This document shows positions 1-7,898 of a DNA stretch of 64,000 nt, piece after piece. A program made the translations under genes and the position numbers. The DNA is from Solirubrobacter taibaiensis. GTDB lineage: Bacteria > Actinomycetota > Thermoleophilia > Solirubrobacterales > Solirubrobacteraceae. The DNA is taken from the NCBI GenBank assembly GCA_027587225.1, contig JAPDDQ010000041.1:1-64000 (forward strand). The letters are read 5' to 3'. Below the pieces are notes generated by a model. It was given only the letters and a program-made list of their open reading frames with translations, searched no databases and was not told the origin of the DNA. The first letter of the stretch is position 1; the number at the start of each line of letters is the position of its first letter.

Positions 1-230
1 AACGGAGCCACAGCCTTACCGAGTTCGCCCATCGCCCCGAAAGCCAGCGGAGCCGCGATCAGCTTCTCGGCGGACGCGGAGGCCTTGGCCGCATCGGCGA
101 AGGCCTTGGTCTTGACCTGGCCGTCGGTGCCGAGCCGGCCGTAGTGGACGGTGTGCTCAGCGCCGGAGACCTCGATGGTCCAGAACTTGTTCGAGGTCCC
201 CTGCTGATTGATGAACGTGCGCGCGGGCAT
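1..230 (-). CDS. WGR-domain protein, 3' end cut by the window edge
   Basis: About 76 residues are visible from an ATG start and the reading frame runs off the left edge. The central motifs (FWTIEV, then VHYGRLGTDGQ, then K.FADAAKA.A.AEKLI) match the WGR domain, a small beta-rich fold found in MolR-type regulators and DNA-linked proteins such as PARPs. The usual KGY ending of the domain is not recognisable after EKLIAAPL, so the edge of the fold is uncertain. A TAGCTT box lies 8 nt before the ATG with no Shine-Dalgarno, so the gene is probably leaderless and transcribed separately from ilvN, which ends 20 bp upstream. Whether more domains follow cannot be seen. Confidence 0.7.
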   Translation of the reverse strand, partial: MPARTFINQQGTSNKFWTIEVSGAEHTVHYGRLGTDGQVKTKAFADAAKASASAEKLIAAPLAFGAMGELGKAVAP

Positions 231-238
231 CGACCCGC

Positions 239-244
239 AAGCTA
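239..244 (-). promoter_or_regulatory. -10 box of the WGR gene
   Basis: TAGCTT on the minus strand sits 8 nt before the ATG. This matches the TANNNT-plus-short-spacer pattern seen before many starts in the window and suggests a leaderless mRNA. Confidence 0.5.
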
Positions 245-249
245 GTGGA

Positions 250-807
250 TCAGGTTTCGCCGCGACCCCGGCTGATCGCGATCTCGCCGGTGCGGGCCAT
301 CTCGATCAGGCCGAAGGGCCGGACCATGCGCTCGAAGGCCTCGATCTTGTCGAAGGAGCCCGTGACCTCGATGATCACGGAGCGCTTGGACACGTCGATG
401 ATCTTGCCGCGGAAGATCTCGACCATCTGCATGACCTCCGCGCGACTGCTCCCGTCCGCGGACACCTTGAACAGCGCGAGCTCGCGCGCGACCGTCTCGG
501 TCGGTTCGAGATCCCGGATCTTGATCACGTTGACCAGCTTGTGGAGCTGCTTGGTCACCTGATCGATCGGGTGCATCGCGCCGTCGAGGGTCAACGTGAT
601 CCGCGACAGCGTCGGGTCGTCGGTGGGCCCGACGGCCAGCGTGTCGATGTTGAAGCCGCGCCGCGCGAACAGCCCGGCGATCCGGGTGAGCACGCCCGGC
701 TTGTTCTCCACCAGGATCGAGAGGATGTGCTTGCGGCCGGTGCGCAGGCCGACGGACGCCTCCAGCTCCTCGAGCGAGAGGACTTCCTTGGTTCCGGGTT
801 CACCCAC
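250..807 (-). CDS. ilvN: Acetolactate synthase small (regulatory) subunit
   Basis: A 185-residue protein with a GTG start 3 nt after the ilvB stop. The N-terminal ACT domain (about residues 25-100) shows the family signature HILSILVENKPGVLTRIAGLF followed by RRGFNIDTLAVGPT. The C-terminal ALS-ss domain follows and contains RGKIIDV and VIIEVTG. It binds the catalytic subunit IlvB and mediates feedback inhibition by branched-chain amino acids in isoleucine, leucine and valine synthesis. Length and order are normal. ilvC, which very often follows ilvN, is absent here; the next gene encodes a WGR protein with its own promoter. Confidence 0.96.
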   Translation of the reverse strand: MGEPGTKEVLSLEELEASVGLRTGRKHILSILVENKPGVLTRIAGLFARRGFNIDTLAVGPTDDPTLSRITLTLDGAMHPIDQVTKQLHKLVNVIKIRDLEPTETVARELALFKVSADGSSRAEVMQMVEIFRGKIIDVSKRSVIIEVTGSFDKIEAFERMVRPFGLIEMARTGEIAISRGRGET

Positions 808-810
808 GGC

Positions 811-2511
811 TCAGCCCACCATTTCCCGCGCGGCGGCGCCCGGCGCGATCATCGGGTACGTGTTCTCCTCGCGCGTGACCTTCACGTCCACGACCACCGG
901 GCCGGGGGTGGCCAGCGCGGCCTTGAGGTCGTCGACGAGCGTGTTCTTGTCGGTCAGCAGGATGCCGGTCGCCCCGTAGGCCTCGGCGAGCTTGACCCAG
1001 TCCGGCGAGGCGCTCTCGCCCAGGTCCACGTTGGAGTAGCGCCGATCCCAGAACAGCTCCTGCCACTGGCGCACCATGCCCAGGTAGCCGTTGTCCATGA
1101 TCACGCACTTGACCGGGACGTTGAACTGGCTCGCGGTCGCCAGCTCCTGGGTGTTCATCTGGAACGAGCCGTCGCCGGTCAGCAGGACCGACGGGATGTC
1201 CGGCTGGGCGATGGCGGCGCCGATCGCGGCCGGCAGGCCGAAGCCCATCGTCCCGAGCCCGCCGGAGTTGATCCAGCGGCGCGGCTTGTTGAAGTGGAAG
1301 TACTGCGCGGCCCACATCTGGTGCTGGCCGACGTCCGACGACAGGATGCACTCGCCGTTGTTGGTGGCGGTGTAGAGCGCCTCGACGAGGAACTGCGGCT
1401 TGATCTCGTTGTCCGCCGAGTCCTCGTACTTGAGCGGGTGCTGCGAGCGCCAGTGCTCGATCCGCTCCCACCAGCCGGTGAGGCGGGCGTTGTCGGCGTC
1501 GAGCGCCCGGTACTCGCTCACGAGCCGCGCCAGGATGCGCTTGGCGTCACCGACGATCGGGATGTGCGCCGGCACGTTCTTGGAGATCTCGGCCGGGTCG
1601 ATGTCGATGTGGATGAACTTCGCGCGCGGGGCGAACTCGCTCAGCTTGCCCGTGATCCGGTCGTCGAAGCGAGCGCCGATCGCGACGATGAGGTCCGCCT
1701 CGTCCATCGCGTAGTTGGCGGCGCGCGTGCCGTGCATGCCGAGCATCCCGAGCCATTGCTGGTCGGGCGCCGGGAACGCGCCGAGGCCCATCAGCGTGCA
1801 GGTGACCGGGAAGTTGCCGTCGCGCGCGAGCTCGCGCAGCTCCTCCGACGCCTCGGCATGGATGACGCCGCCGCCCACGTACAACACGGGCCGGCGCGCG
1901 TTCGCGAGCGCTTTCGCGGCGAGCCGGATCTGCTTGGAGTTGCCGTCCAGCGTCGGCTGGTAGCCGGGCAGATGGACGTCCTGGACCGGCTGGTAGTCGA
2001 TCTCGGCGCGGGAAAGATCCTGCGGGATATCGATCAACACGGGGCCGGGACGGCCGGTGCGGGCGATGTGGAACGCCTCGTGCACCACGCGCGGGATCTC
2101 CGTCGGGTGCTGGATGACGAACGAGTGCTTGACGATCGGCATCGTGATGCCGAACGTGTCCGCCTCCTGGAACCCGTCCGTGCCGAGCAGCTCGGTGCGG
2201 ACCTGACCGGTGAAGGCGACGAGCGGGACGGAGTCCATCATCGCGTCGGTCAACGGCGTGACGATGTTCGTGGCGCCCGGGCCGGAGGTCGCGAAGACGA
2301 CACCCACCCGGCCCGAGGCCTTGGCGTAGCCCTCGGCGGCATGACCGCCGCCGGCCTCGTGACGCACGAGGACATGCTTGATCCCCGCGTCCACGAACGC
2401 GTCGTAGGTCGGCAGGTTGGCCCCGCCCGGGTAGCCGAATACGACGTCGACGCCTTCGGCCTTGAGGCATTCCATGATGGCGTCGACAGCACGCATCATC
2501 GGCTGTGTCAC
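811..2511 (-). CDS. ilvB: Acetolactate synthase large (catalytic) subunit
   Basis: A 566-residue ThDP enzyme that condenses two pyruvates, or pyruvate and 2-oxobutyrate, in branched-chain amino acid synthesis. The N-terminal Pyr domain carries the catalytic glutamate in VRHEAGGGHAAEGYAK (near residue 50), the middle domain is of the FAD-binding type, and the C-terminal PP domain has the GDGSFQMNTQEL thiamine-binding motif and NGYLGMVRQWQ. The start is GTG with AGGAAGT just upstream. It forms an operon with ilvN (3-nt gap) and lies 40 nt downstream of a small membrane-protein gene on the same strand. No T-box or leader-peptide attenuator is visible upstream. Confidence 0.97.
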   Translation of the reverse strand: MTQPMMRAVDAIMECLKAEGVDVVFGYPGGANLPTYDAFVDAGIKHVLVRHEAGGGHAAEGYAKASGRVGVVFATSGPGATNIVTPLTDAMMDSVPLVAFTGQVRTELLGTDGFQEADTFGITMPIVKHSFVIQHPTEIPRVVHEAFHIARTGRPGPVLIDIPQDLSRAEIDYQPVQDVHLPGYQPTLDGNSKQIRLAAKALANARRPVLYVGGGVIHAEASEELRELARDGNFPVTCTLMGLGAFPAPDQQWLGMLGMHGTRAANYAMDEADLIVAIGARFDDRITGKLSEFAPRAKFIHIDIDPAEISKNVPAHIPIVGDAKRILARLVSEYRALDADNARLTGWWERIEHWRSQHPLKYEDSADNEIKPQFLVEALYTATNNGECILSSDVGQHQMWAAQYFHFNKPRRWINSGGLGTMGFGLPAAIGAAIAQPDIPSVLLTGDGSFQMNTQELATASQFNVPVKCVIMDNGYLGMVRQWQELFWDRRYSNVDLGESASPDWVKLAEAYGATGILLTDKNTLVDDLKAALATPGPVVVDVKVTREENTYPMIAPGAAAREMVG

Positions 2512-2551
2512 TTCCTTCCAGGACTCGCGAGAGGGACGGCGACAGCCGAGT

Positions 2552-2836
2552 TTATCGCTGCGCTGCGGCCGATTCCGCCTCGACCGCGAAGTCCGGGAAG
2601 TCCAGATCGGTCCCGCACCGCATGCACATCTGGTCGTGGAGCTTGATCAGGTTGCCGCAGGTGGGGCATTGACGCCGCACTTCGTCCTTGTCAGATCGGA
2701 AGAGCAACGCCATGACCAAGCCGATCACGGGCACCACGGCGCCGATCACCAACCAGATGAAGAATGACGAGCCGCGGATGCGTCCGACCAGCCCGGTGGC
2801 CAGGCCGAACCAGACGCACAGCAGCAGGTAGATCAC
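2552..2836 (-). CDS. Small membrane protein with C-terminal zinc ribbon
   Basis: A 94-residue protein. Residues 1-45 form two hydrophobic segments (IYLLLCVWFGLATGLV and FFIWLVIGAVVPVIGLVMALLF). A cytosolic tail follows with CPTCGNLIKLHDQMCMRCG, two CxxC pairs typical of a zinc ribbon, and then an acidic end. The start overlaps the stop of the 62-residue membrane protein by 4 bp, so the two are translationally coupled. Function is unknown; anchored zinc ribbons of this form are common in actinobacteria. ilvB starts 40 nt downstream, so cotranscription with ilvBN is possible. Confidence 0.8.
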   Translation of the reverse strand: MIYLLLCVWFGLATGLVGRIRGSSFFIWLVIGAVVPVIGLVMALLFRSDKDEVRRQCPTCGNLIKLHDQMCMRCGTDLDFPDFAVEAESAAAQR

Positions 2837-3021
2837 AGCTTGCGGAGCACCCAGACCACGCCGACCGCGACGGCGATCACGAGGCCGATCGCGAGCAGGA
2901 GCTTGATGAATCCGATCACGGCGCCGACGACGGCGCTGAACAGGAAGATCGCTACAGCAGCGAGGATCAGGAAGCCGATCGCCTTGCGGGCGGTCGAGCC
3001 GAAGGCGGACTTGTTGCTCAT
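2833..3021 (-). CDS. Small two-segment membrane protein
   Basis: A 62-residue protein with a short polar N-terminus (MSNKSAFGSTARK) and two closely spaced hydrophobic helices, ending VVWVLRKL. It is not assigned to a family. The ATG lies 6 nt after a TACATT box with no Shine-Dalgarno, so it probably heads a leaderless transcript that continues into the zinc-ribbon membrane protein (4-bp overlap) and possibly ilvBN. Confidence 0.7.
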   Translation of the reverse strand: MSNKSAFGSTARKAIGFLILAAVAIFLFSAVVGAVIGFIKLLLAIGLVIAVAVGVVWVLRKL

Positions 3022-3027
3022 GGGCGC

Positions 3028-3033
3028 AATGTA
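3028..3033 (-). promoter_or_regulatory. -10 box of the small membrane-protein unit
   Basis: TACATT on the minus strand ends 6 nt before the ATG at 3021. The spacing suits transcription starting at or next to the A of the start codon. Confidence 0.5.
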
Positions 3034-3054
3034 ACGCGCCGCATTGAAGATGAC

Positions 3055-3237
3055 CTAATCGTGAGAGCGCTTCAGATGCGCGAAGCGCTCCGCACGAGCG
3101 ACCTCGCGGTCTTCGAGGCGCAGCCGCGCGAGGCGGTAGCGGCGTACGGCGGCGTCACCGCGGCCGGACGTGGGCACCAAGGCCAGCCGGCGCACAGGCA
3201 GCGCGGAGGCGGAAGCAGTCGCGGTCGGGAAGCTCAT
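3055..3237 (-). CDS. Doubtful small basic protein
   Basis: A possible 60-residue product (start MSFPTATASASALPVRR, end AERFAHLKRSHD) rich in Arg and Leu. No family is recognised and no ribosome site or TANNNT box supports the start; longer in-frame starts also exist further upstream. The composition (RRYRLARLRLEDREVARAERF) could be real coding, but high-GC frames often look like this. It fills an otherwise empty interval: I see nothing else between 3022 and 3353. Confidence 0.3.
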   Translation of the reverse strand: MSFPTATASASALPVRRLALVPTSGRGDAAVRRYRLARLRLEDREVARAERFAHLKRSHD

Positions 3238-3353
3238 GGACAGCATGGTGCCTGCAAACGCCGCGCTTCCCATTGGCCCGTCCGATGAAGTTTGTCGGGG
3301 TCTGACTATCCACTGTGTCGAAGGCGACGCCTCGCCCAGGGGGCTCGCCGTCG

Positions 3354-3959
3354 CTAGGACCCGTCGCCCAGAGGGCGCCGGGTCCCGCCTGGCAGGCGGG
3401 TCGCGGCGGCGAGCGCGGGGCGCTGCGACTTGGGCAGACGTCGCCGCACGCGCCAGCGCGCGCCCGCGAAGGCGTGGTTGGCCACGGTGGCGAACCCCTC
3501 CTCGTCCTCGCGCAGCGCGAGCAGGAGGTGGGCGATCCGGTCGGAGGAGGGCAGCGTGGCGTCCGGCACCCGCACGCACCAGCAGTGCACGCGCCGCCCG
3601 CGGACGAGCAGCGCGCCCGCCTCCCCCACGAGCCAGACGCCCAGGGCACCGCGCTCCATCACCAGGCCCGTGCGCGCGTGGAGCTCACGCGCCTCGTGGC
3701 CCACCAGGTCGCCGAGCAGCCCGAGGGCCGTGCGCTCCTCGGTCTCCCCCAGCCGGGCGCGCGGCTTGACCACCTTCGCGCCGCGATTCGCGTAGAGCTC
3801 CGGAATCGCCCACGCGTGCAGCAACAGGATCCCGCCGACGACCGCCGCGACCGGGTGCAGCGTGACCATCAGGGCGGCGACGAGCATCATCGGCACCACC
3901 TGCGCCGCCGTCGTGATCGTCCACGCCCGCGCGTACGTGCGCAGCCGCGCGGGCGTCAT
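3354..3959 (-). CDS. Membrane-anchored protein of unknown function
   Basis: A 201-residue protein. The chosen ATG gives MTPARLRTYARAWTITTAAQ, directly before two hydrophobic segments (about residues 18-35 and 38-55, the latter AVVGGILLLHAWAIPEL). A cytosolic region follows with RARLGETEERTALGLLGDLVGHEARELHARTG and a patterned domain VLLVRGRRVHCWCVRVPDATLPSSDRIAHLLLALREDE. The end is basic. The open frame reaches further upstream, but that part is low-complexity Arg/Gly sequence and unlikely to be coding. No known family is recognised. Confidence 0.65.
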   Translation of the reverse strand: MTPARLRTYARAWTITTAAQVVPMMLVAALMVTLHPVAAVVGGILLLHAWAIPELYANRGAKVVKPRARLGETEERTALGLLGDLVGHEARELHARTGLVMERGALGVWLVGEAGALLVRGRRVHCWCVRVPDATLPSSDRIAHLLLALREDEEGFATVANHAFAGARWRVRRRLPKSQRPALAAATRLPGGTRRPLGDGS

Positions 3960-4006
3960 GGGAGCGCGCCAGAAAACTGACGCGCGTTCAGGCAGCGGTG
4001 CGGCGC

Positions 4007-4225
4007 TCACCCGCCGGCGATCGGGCGGCGCAGGATCACGAGGTTCGCGTCGAGCGGGAGCGTCGAGACCTGCTCGGCCTGCCCCTCGCCCTGCGAGACG
4101 ACCGCGTAATAGCCCTGCTCGAGCGCGGATTGCAGCGCTGCCTCGGCGCTCGCGGCGTCCGCCGAGGACGTCCATTCCGCCAACGTGGTGTGTCCCGTTT
4201 GGTCCATGCGTACGAGCCGTGCCAT
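4007..4225 (-). CDS. Small conserved-looking hypothetical protein
   Basis: A 72-residue soluble protein beginning MARLVRMDQTGHTTLAEW and ending NLVILRRPIAGG. The first part looks like a small beta hairpin, then an Ala-rich helix (DAASAEAALQSALEQGYYAVV) and a final strand. Longer in-frame starts exist upstream, but the ATG at 4225 is exactly 6 nt from a TACGAT box, which fixes it as a leaderless start. The fold is unknown; a small nucleotide- or ubiquitin-like fold is possible but not shown. Confidence 0.65.
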   Translation of the reverse strand: MARLVRMDQTGHTTLAEWTSSADAASAEAALQSALEQGYYAVVSQGEGQAEQVSTLPLDANLVILRRPIAGG

Positions 4226-4231
4226 CGGGCA

Positions 4232-4237
4232 ATCGTA
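4232..4237 (-). promoter_or_regulatory. -10 box that decides the start at 4225
   Basis: TACGAT on the minus strand ends 6 nt before the ATG of the 72-residue gene. It argues against the upstream in-frame ATG codons. Confidence 0.5.
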
Positions 4238-4285
4238 CGCCTGCATGGTCAAGAACCCCAACGCTTATGCCGATCACCCAAAACG

Positions 4286-6814
4286 ATGGACGAGTCGACG
4301 ACCTTGGCGCGGCGCCTGCCGCGTTCCCCGCGCGAGCTGCTGGTGTGGGCGTATGTGCTCGCGCTGAGCATCGTCGCCGCGGTCGCGTGGGCGCTGGTCA
4401 CCCACAACGCCACCCCGCACGCCGAGCCGCACCTGCCGTGGTGGGCCGTGGCGCTCGGGTTCGCGGCGGCCGAGCTGTGCGTCGTCCACGTCCGCTTCCG
4501 CCGCAGCGCGCACTCCTTCAGCCTCGCCGACCTGCCGTTCGTCTTCGGCCTCGTGTTCGCGACCGGCGACGACTTCGTCCTGGGTGCGATCGTCGGGCAC
4601 CTGATCGTGCTCGGCCTGATCCGCCGCCTCGAGCTCGTCAAGCTCCTCTTCAACCTCGCCCAGCTCGCGCTCGCCGCGACGCTCGCCGCCGCGATCCTCA
4701 ACGTGATCGCCGGCGGCGCGGACGCGATGCAGCCGGAGACGTGGATCGGTCTGTACGCCGCCACGCTCACCTCGGGCGCGCTCACGATCATCCTGCTGGG
4801 CATCGCGATGGCGTTCGCCGAGGGCCGCCCCAGCACTTCGATGATGGCCCAGATGTTCGCCACCGACGCGCTCGTGACGCTGATCAACGCGTCGATCGCG
4901 ATCGCCGCCGCGCTCGTGGTGGCCACCGACCCGCGCGCCGTCCCGGTGCTGTTGATCCCCGCCCTGACCGTCTTCGCCGTCTACCGCGCGTACATCTCCG
5001 AGCGCCAGCGCCACGAGCGTCTGGAGTTCCTCTACGACGCCAACCGCACGCTCAGCCGTTCCCCCGAGGTCGCCGAAGCGCTCGAAGCGCTGCTCGCGCG
5101 CTCGCTGGAAGCGTTCAACGCCGACGTCGCCGAGGTGCTGCTGTTCTCCGCCGAGGGCGACCCGCTGCGCACGACGCACGGCCCGGGCGACCTGCGCACG
5201 AGCATGGAGCCGGCCGACAAGGCGATCGCCGAGGAGCTCGCCGGCTTCGTCGACGCCGACCACCCCGCCGTCAGCCTCACCCCGCCGTTCGGCTCCCCGC
5301 ACCTACGCGCGCACATGCAGGCGCGCGGCATCCGCCACGCGATGATCGCGATGCTGCCCGGCGAGGACCGCACCATCGGCACGATCCTGCTCGCCAACCG
5401 CGTCGGGCTCGAGCGCTCCTTCGGCGCCGACGACCTGCGCCTGCTGGAGGCCCTGGCCAACAACGCGGCCGCCGCGCTGCAGTACGACCGGCTCGAGCAG
5501 GCCGTCAACGAGCTGCAGTCGCTCCAGGACCAGCTTCACCATCAGGCCTACCACGACCCGCTCACGGACCTCCCGAACCGCACGCTGTTCATGGAGCGCG
5601 TGCGCGAGGAGCTCGCCGACGACGGCAGCGCCGCGGTCCTGTTCGTGGACGTCGACGACTTCAAGACAATCAACGACTCGCTCGGCCATCACGTGGGTGA
5701 CGCGCTGCTGCGGTCCGTCGCGGAGCGCATGCGCAGCTGCGTGCGCCCCGAGGACACGATCGCCCGCCTCGGTGGCGACGAGTTCGCCGTGATGATCCCG
5801 GGGGTCGGTGACCCGCTGATCGACGGCCGCGCCGTCGCGCGCCGGATCCTTAAGGCCTTCGAGCTGCCGGTCGAGGCCGGCACCGAGCTGGTCTCCGTGC
5901 ATTTGAGCATCGGCCTCGCCAGCTCCGCCCAGAGCGGCGACGGCGACGAGCTGATCCGCAACGCCGACGTGGCCATGTACCAGGCCAAGTCCAAGGGCAA
6001 GGGCCGCTTCGAACTCTTCGAGCCGCAGATGGCCGCCGCGATCCTGCGCCGCCACGACCTCAAGGAAGAGCTGGCGAAGGCGATCGAACGCCAGCAGATG
6101 ATCGTCCAGTACCAGCCGATCGTCGCCCTCGACTCCGGCCGGATCGTCGCCGCCGAGGCGCTCGTGCGCTGGGAGCACCCCTCCCGCGGCCTGGTTCCCC
6201 CCGGGGACTTCGTGCCGCTGGCCGAGGAGACCGGCCTGATCGTGCCGCTCGGGCGCTTCGTCCTGCGCGAGGCCTGCCGGCAGGCCCGTCGCTGGCAGGA
6301 CGCGGAGACCGAGGAGGGCATCGAGCCCTTGCGCATGCATGTGAACCTGTCCGTCGCCGAGCTGCGCGACCCGGACCTGGTCAAGAACGTGCTCGCGTCG
6401 ATCACCGAATCCGGGATCGACCCGCAGCAGCTCGTGATCGAGATCACCGAGTCCCAGCTGCTCGCCGCCGCTTCCGTGGAGCGCTTCCACGAGCTGCGCG
6501 CGCTGGGCATCAAGATCGCCCTCGACGACTTCGGTACCGGCTACAGCTCGCTGTCGTATCTGCACTCGCTGCCGCTGGACACGCTGAAGATCGCCAAGCC
6601 GTTCATCGACGGGTTGACGAGTGGTCGCCGCGAGAGCTCCTTCGTCGGCATGATCGTCGATCTCGCCAAGACGCTCGAGCTCGAAGTCATCGCCGAGGGC
6701 ATCGAGACCTCGGCGCAGCTCGCCGCGCTGCGCGAGATGAACGCCGGTCTCGGCCAGGGGTTCTTCCTCGGCCGGCCGAGCGCGGCCGCGCCGCGGCTCG
6801 CCCGCTCGCGCTAG
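4286..6814 (+). CDS. Membrane GAF-GGDEF-EAL cyclic-di-GMP protein
   Basis: An 842-residue protein. Residues 15-235 hold about six membrane segments, then a GAF-like sensor region (about 250-400), a diguanylate cyclase domain and an EAL phosphodiesterase domain. The GGDEF motif is intact near residues 496-500, with an RPED inhibitory I-site five residues before it. The EAL domain has the EALVRW motif (near 624) plus the other catalytic residues in HVNLS, IEITES, LDDFGTGYSS, LKIAKPF, IAEGIET and GQGFFLG. It could therefore both make and break c-di-GMP, with the membrane and GAF parts choosing the output. The start ATG gives a short polar N-terminus before the first helix; the longer open frame upstream overlaps another gene and is not coding. 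Confidence 0.93.
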   Translation: MDESTTLARRLPRSPRELLVWAYVLALSIVAAVAWALVTHNATPHAEPHLPWWAVALGFAAAELCVVHVRFRRSAHSFSLADLPFVFGLVFATGDDFVLGAIVGHLIVLGLIRRLELVKLLFNLAQLALAATLAAAILNVIAGGADAMQPETWIGLYAATLTSGALTIILLGIAMAFAEGRPSTSMMAQMFATDALVTLINASIAIAAALVVATDPRAVPVLLIPALTVFAVYRAYISERQRHERLEFLYDANRTLSRSPEVAEALEALLARSLEAFNADVAEVLLFSAEGDPLRTTHGPGDLRTSMEPADKAIAEELAGFVDADHPAVSLTPPFGSPHLRAHMQARGIRHAMIAMLPGEDRTIGTILLANRVGLERSFGADDLRLLEALANNAAAALQYDRLEQAVNELQSLQDQLHHQAYHDPLTDLPNRTLFMERVREELADDGSAAVLFVDVDDFKTINDSLGHHVGDALLRSVAERMRSCVRPEDTIARLGGDEFAVMIPGVGDPLIDGRAVARRILKAFELPVEAGTELVSVHLSIGLASSAQSGDGDELIRNADVAMYQAKSKGKGRFELFEPQMAAAILRRHDLKEELAKAIERQQMIVQYQPIVALDSGRIVAAEALVRWEHPSRGLVPPGDFVPLAEETGLIVPLGRFVLREACRQARRWQDAETEEGIEPLRMHVNLSVAELRDPDLVKNVLASITESGIDPQQLVIEITESQLLAAASVERFHELRALGIKIALDDFGTGYSSLSYLHSLPLDTLKIAKPFIDGLTSGRRESSFVGMIVDLAKTLELEVIAEGIETSAQLAALREMNAGLGQGFFLGRPSAAAPRLARSR

Positions 6815-6819
6815 ATCGC

Positions 6820-7068
6820 CTAGATGTGCTTGTAGGCCTGGCGCGTGACCGCCCAGGTCACGAGCAGGCCGGCGACGCAGGCCACGGCGGAGCCGAGGTG
6901 CGAGGTCGTCGCGTAGCCGAAGGCGTAGATCGCCAGCGCGGGGCCGGCGATGAAGAAGCCCATGAGGAACACCAGCGCACAGAGGCCGGTGACGATGGCG
7001 TGACGGCGTTCCGTGGTGATTTCGACCTTGGAGCGCTTCGGCTTCGGAAGCGTGATGACCTGACCCAT
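6820..7068 (-). CDS. Small membrane protein
   Basis: An 82-residue protein with a basic N-terminal tail (ITLPKPKRSKVEITTERRH) and two membrane helices (about residues 24-50 and 55-75), ending TRQAYKHI. It is not recognised as a named family; small proteins of this type are often listed as hypothetical in actinobacteria. It converges on the GGDEF-EAL gene with only 5 nt between stops and no hairpin there. Confidence 0.65.
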   Translation of the reverse strand: MGQVITLPKPKRSKVEITTERRHAIVTGLCALVFLMGFFIAGPALAIYAFGYATTSHLGSAVACVAGLLVTWAVTRQAYKHI

Positions 7069-7121
7069 GCCGTCATCATGCTTTAGTCAGGGGCCGGCCT
7101 GAATAGGACGAGTGTCCATTC

Positions 7122-7139
7122 GGACCCCCTATGGGGTCC
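7122..7139. promoter_or_regulatory. Inverted repeat upstream of rpsD
   Basis: GGACCCC, 4-nt loop CTAT, GGGGTCC: a perfect 7-bp inverted repeat about 25 nt before the likely rpsD -10 box. It could be an operator, or a weak terminator for plus-strand readthrough. No regulator is known. Confidence 0.3.
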
Positions 7140-7163
7140 TGACCCTACGCGCGGCCCCGTTGC

Positions 7164-7169
7164 TACCCT
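7164..7169 (+). promoter_or_regulatory. Likely -10 box of rpsD
   Basis: TACCCT lies about 45 nt before the rpsD ATG. Unlike most starts in this window, rpsD has a leader with a clear ribosome site (AGGAGA just before the ATG). Confidence 0.35.
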
Positions 7170-7214
7170 GAACGGCCGACTTTCGATCCAGCACTAGGAG
7201 ACTTGTAGGAGACC

Positions 7215-7838
7215 ATGGGGCGCTATACCGGACCCGTCGAAAAGCTCTCGCGCCGCGAGGGCGTAGAGCTCTTCCTGAAGGGTGAACGCGCCCTCAATGG
7301 CAAGTCGGCTCTTGAGCGCCGCGGCGACAACCCGCCCGGCCAGCACGGCGCAAGCCGCCGCCGCAAGCAGTCGGTGTACTACACGCAGCTGCGTGCGAAG
7401 CAGACCGCCAAGCGCTACTACGGCGTGCGCGAGAAGCAGTTCCGCATCTACGTGGACAAGGCCAACCGCGCCCCGGGCGTGACCGGCGAGGAGCTTCTGC
7501 GTCTGCTGGAGCGCCGCCTGGACAACGTCGTGTACCGGCTCGGCTTCGCCGGCACGCGCGCCCAGGCCCGCCAGTTCGTCAACCACGGGCACGTGCTCGT
7601 GAACGGCAAGAAGGTCGACATCGCGTCGTACCTCGTCACGCCGGGTGAGAGCATCAAGATCAAGGACAAGGTCCGCGAGAGCGCTTCGCAGGCCACCGAG
7701 CTCACCGGCTCCGTCGCCGGCTGGCTGCAGACCGACTTCGACGCGCTCGAGGGCAAGGTCCTCCGGCTGCCGGAGCGCATGGACATCAATGCGCCCGTCA
7801 ACGAGCAGCTCATCGTCGAGCTCTACTCCCGCGTCTAG
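7215..7838 (+). CDS. rpsD: 30S ribosomal protein S4
   Basis: A 207-residue primary assembly protein that binds 16S rRNA near helices 16-18. The N-terminal region starts MGRYTGPVEKLSRREGVELF and contains GQHGASRRRKQSVYYTQL. The S4 RNA-binding domain (about residues 95-160) reads RLDNVVYRLGFAGTRAQARQFVNHGHVLVNGKKVD. The N-terminal cysteines of the zinc-binding form are missing, so this is the C-minus form. The ribosome site is TAGGAGACC. It stands alone rather than in the alpha operon, as is usual in actinobacteria, and is followed by a strong terminator. S4 autoregulates in other bacteria; a leader structure was not established here. Confidence 0.98.
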   Translation: MGRYTGPVEKLSRREGVELFLKGERALNGKSALERRGDNPPGQHGASRRRKQSVYYTQLRAKQTAKRYYGVREKQFRIYVDKANRAPGVTGEELLRLLERRLDNVVYRLGFAGTRAQARQFVNHGHVLVNGKKVDIASYLVTPGESIKIKDKVRESASQATELTGSVAGWLQTDFDALEGKVLRLPERMDINAPVNEQLIVELYSRV

Positions 7839-7849
7839 GACTTAACGCC

Positions 7850-7887
7850 AAAAGCGCCCGCACGGAGTCTTCCGTGCGGGCGCTTTT
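7850..7887. terminator. Bidirectional terminator between rpsD and ABC permease
   Basis: A perfect 17-bp stem (AAAAGCGCCCGCACGGA and its complement) with a GTCT loop lies between two converging genes. Each strand ends the stem with a T-run, so it can stop transcription both ways. Confidence 0.93.
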
Positions 7888-7898
7888 GCGTTTAAGGA

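Noticed and set aside
208..2646. Long plus-strand open frame over ilvBN
   Set aside because: It is the antisense frame of two clear genes; its Arg/Asp/Val-rich composition and lack of any family motif are typical of high-GC shadow frames.
3998..4285. Upstream extension of the GGDEF-EAL protein
   Set aside because: The extra 96 residues are Arg-rich, overlap the 72-residue gene on the other strand and precede a natural membrane N-terminus.
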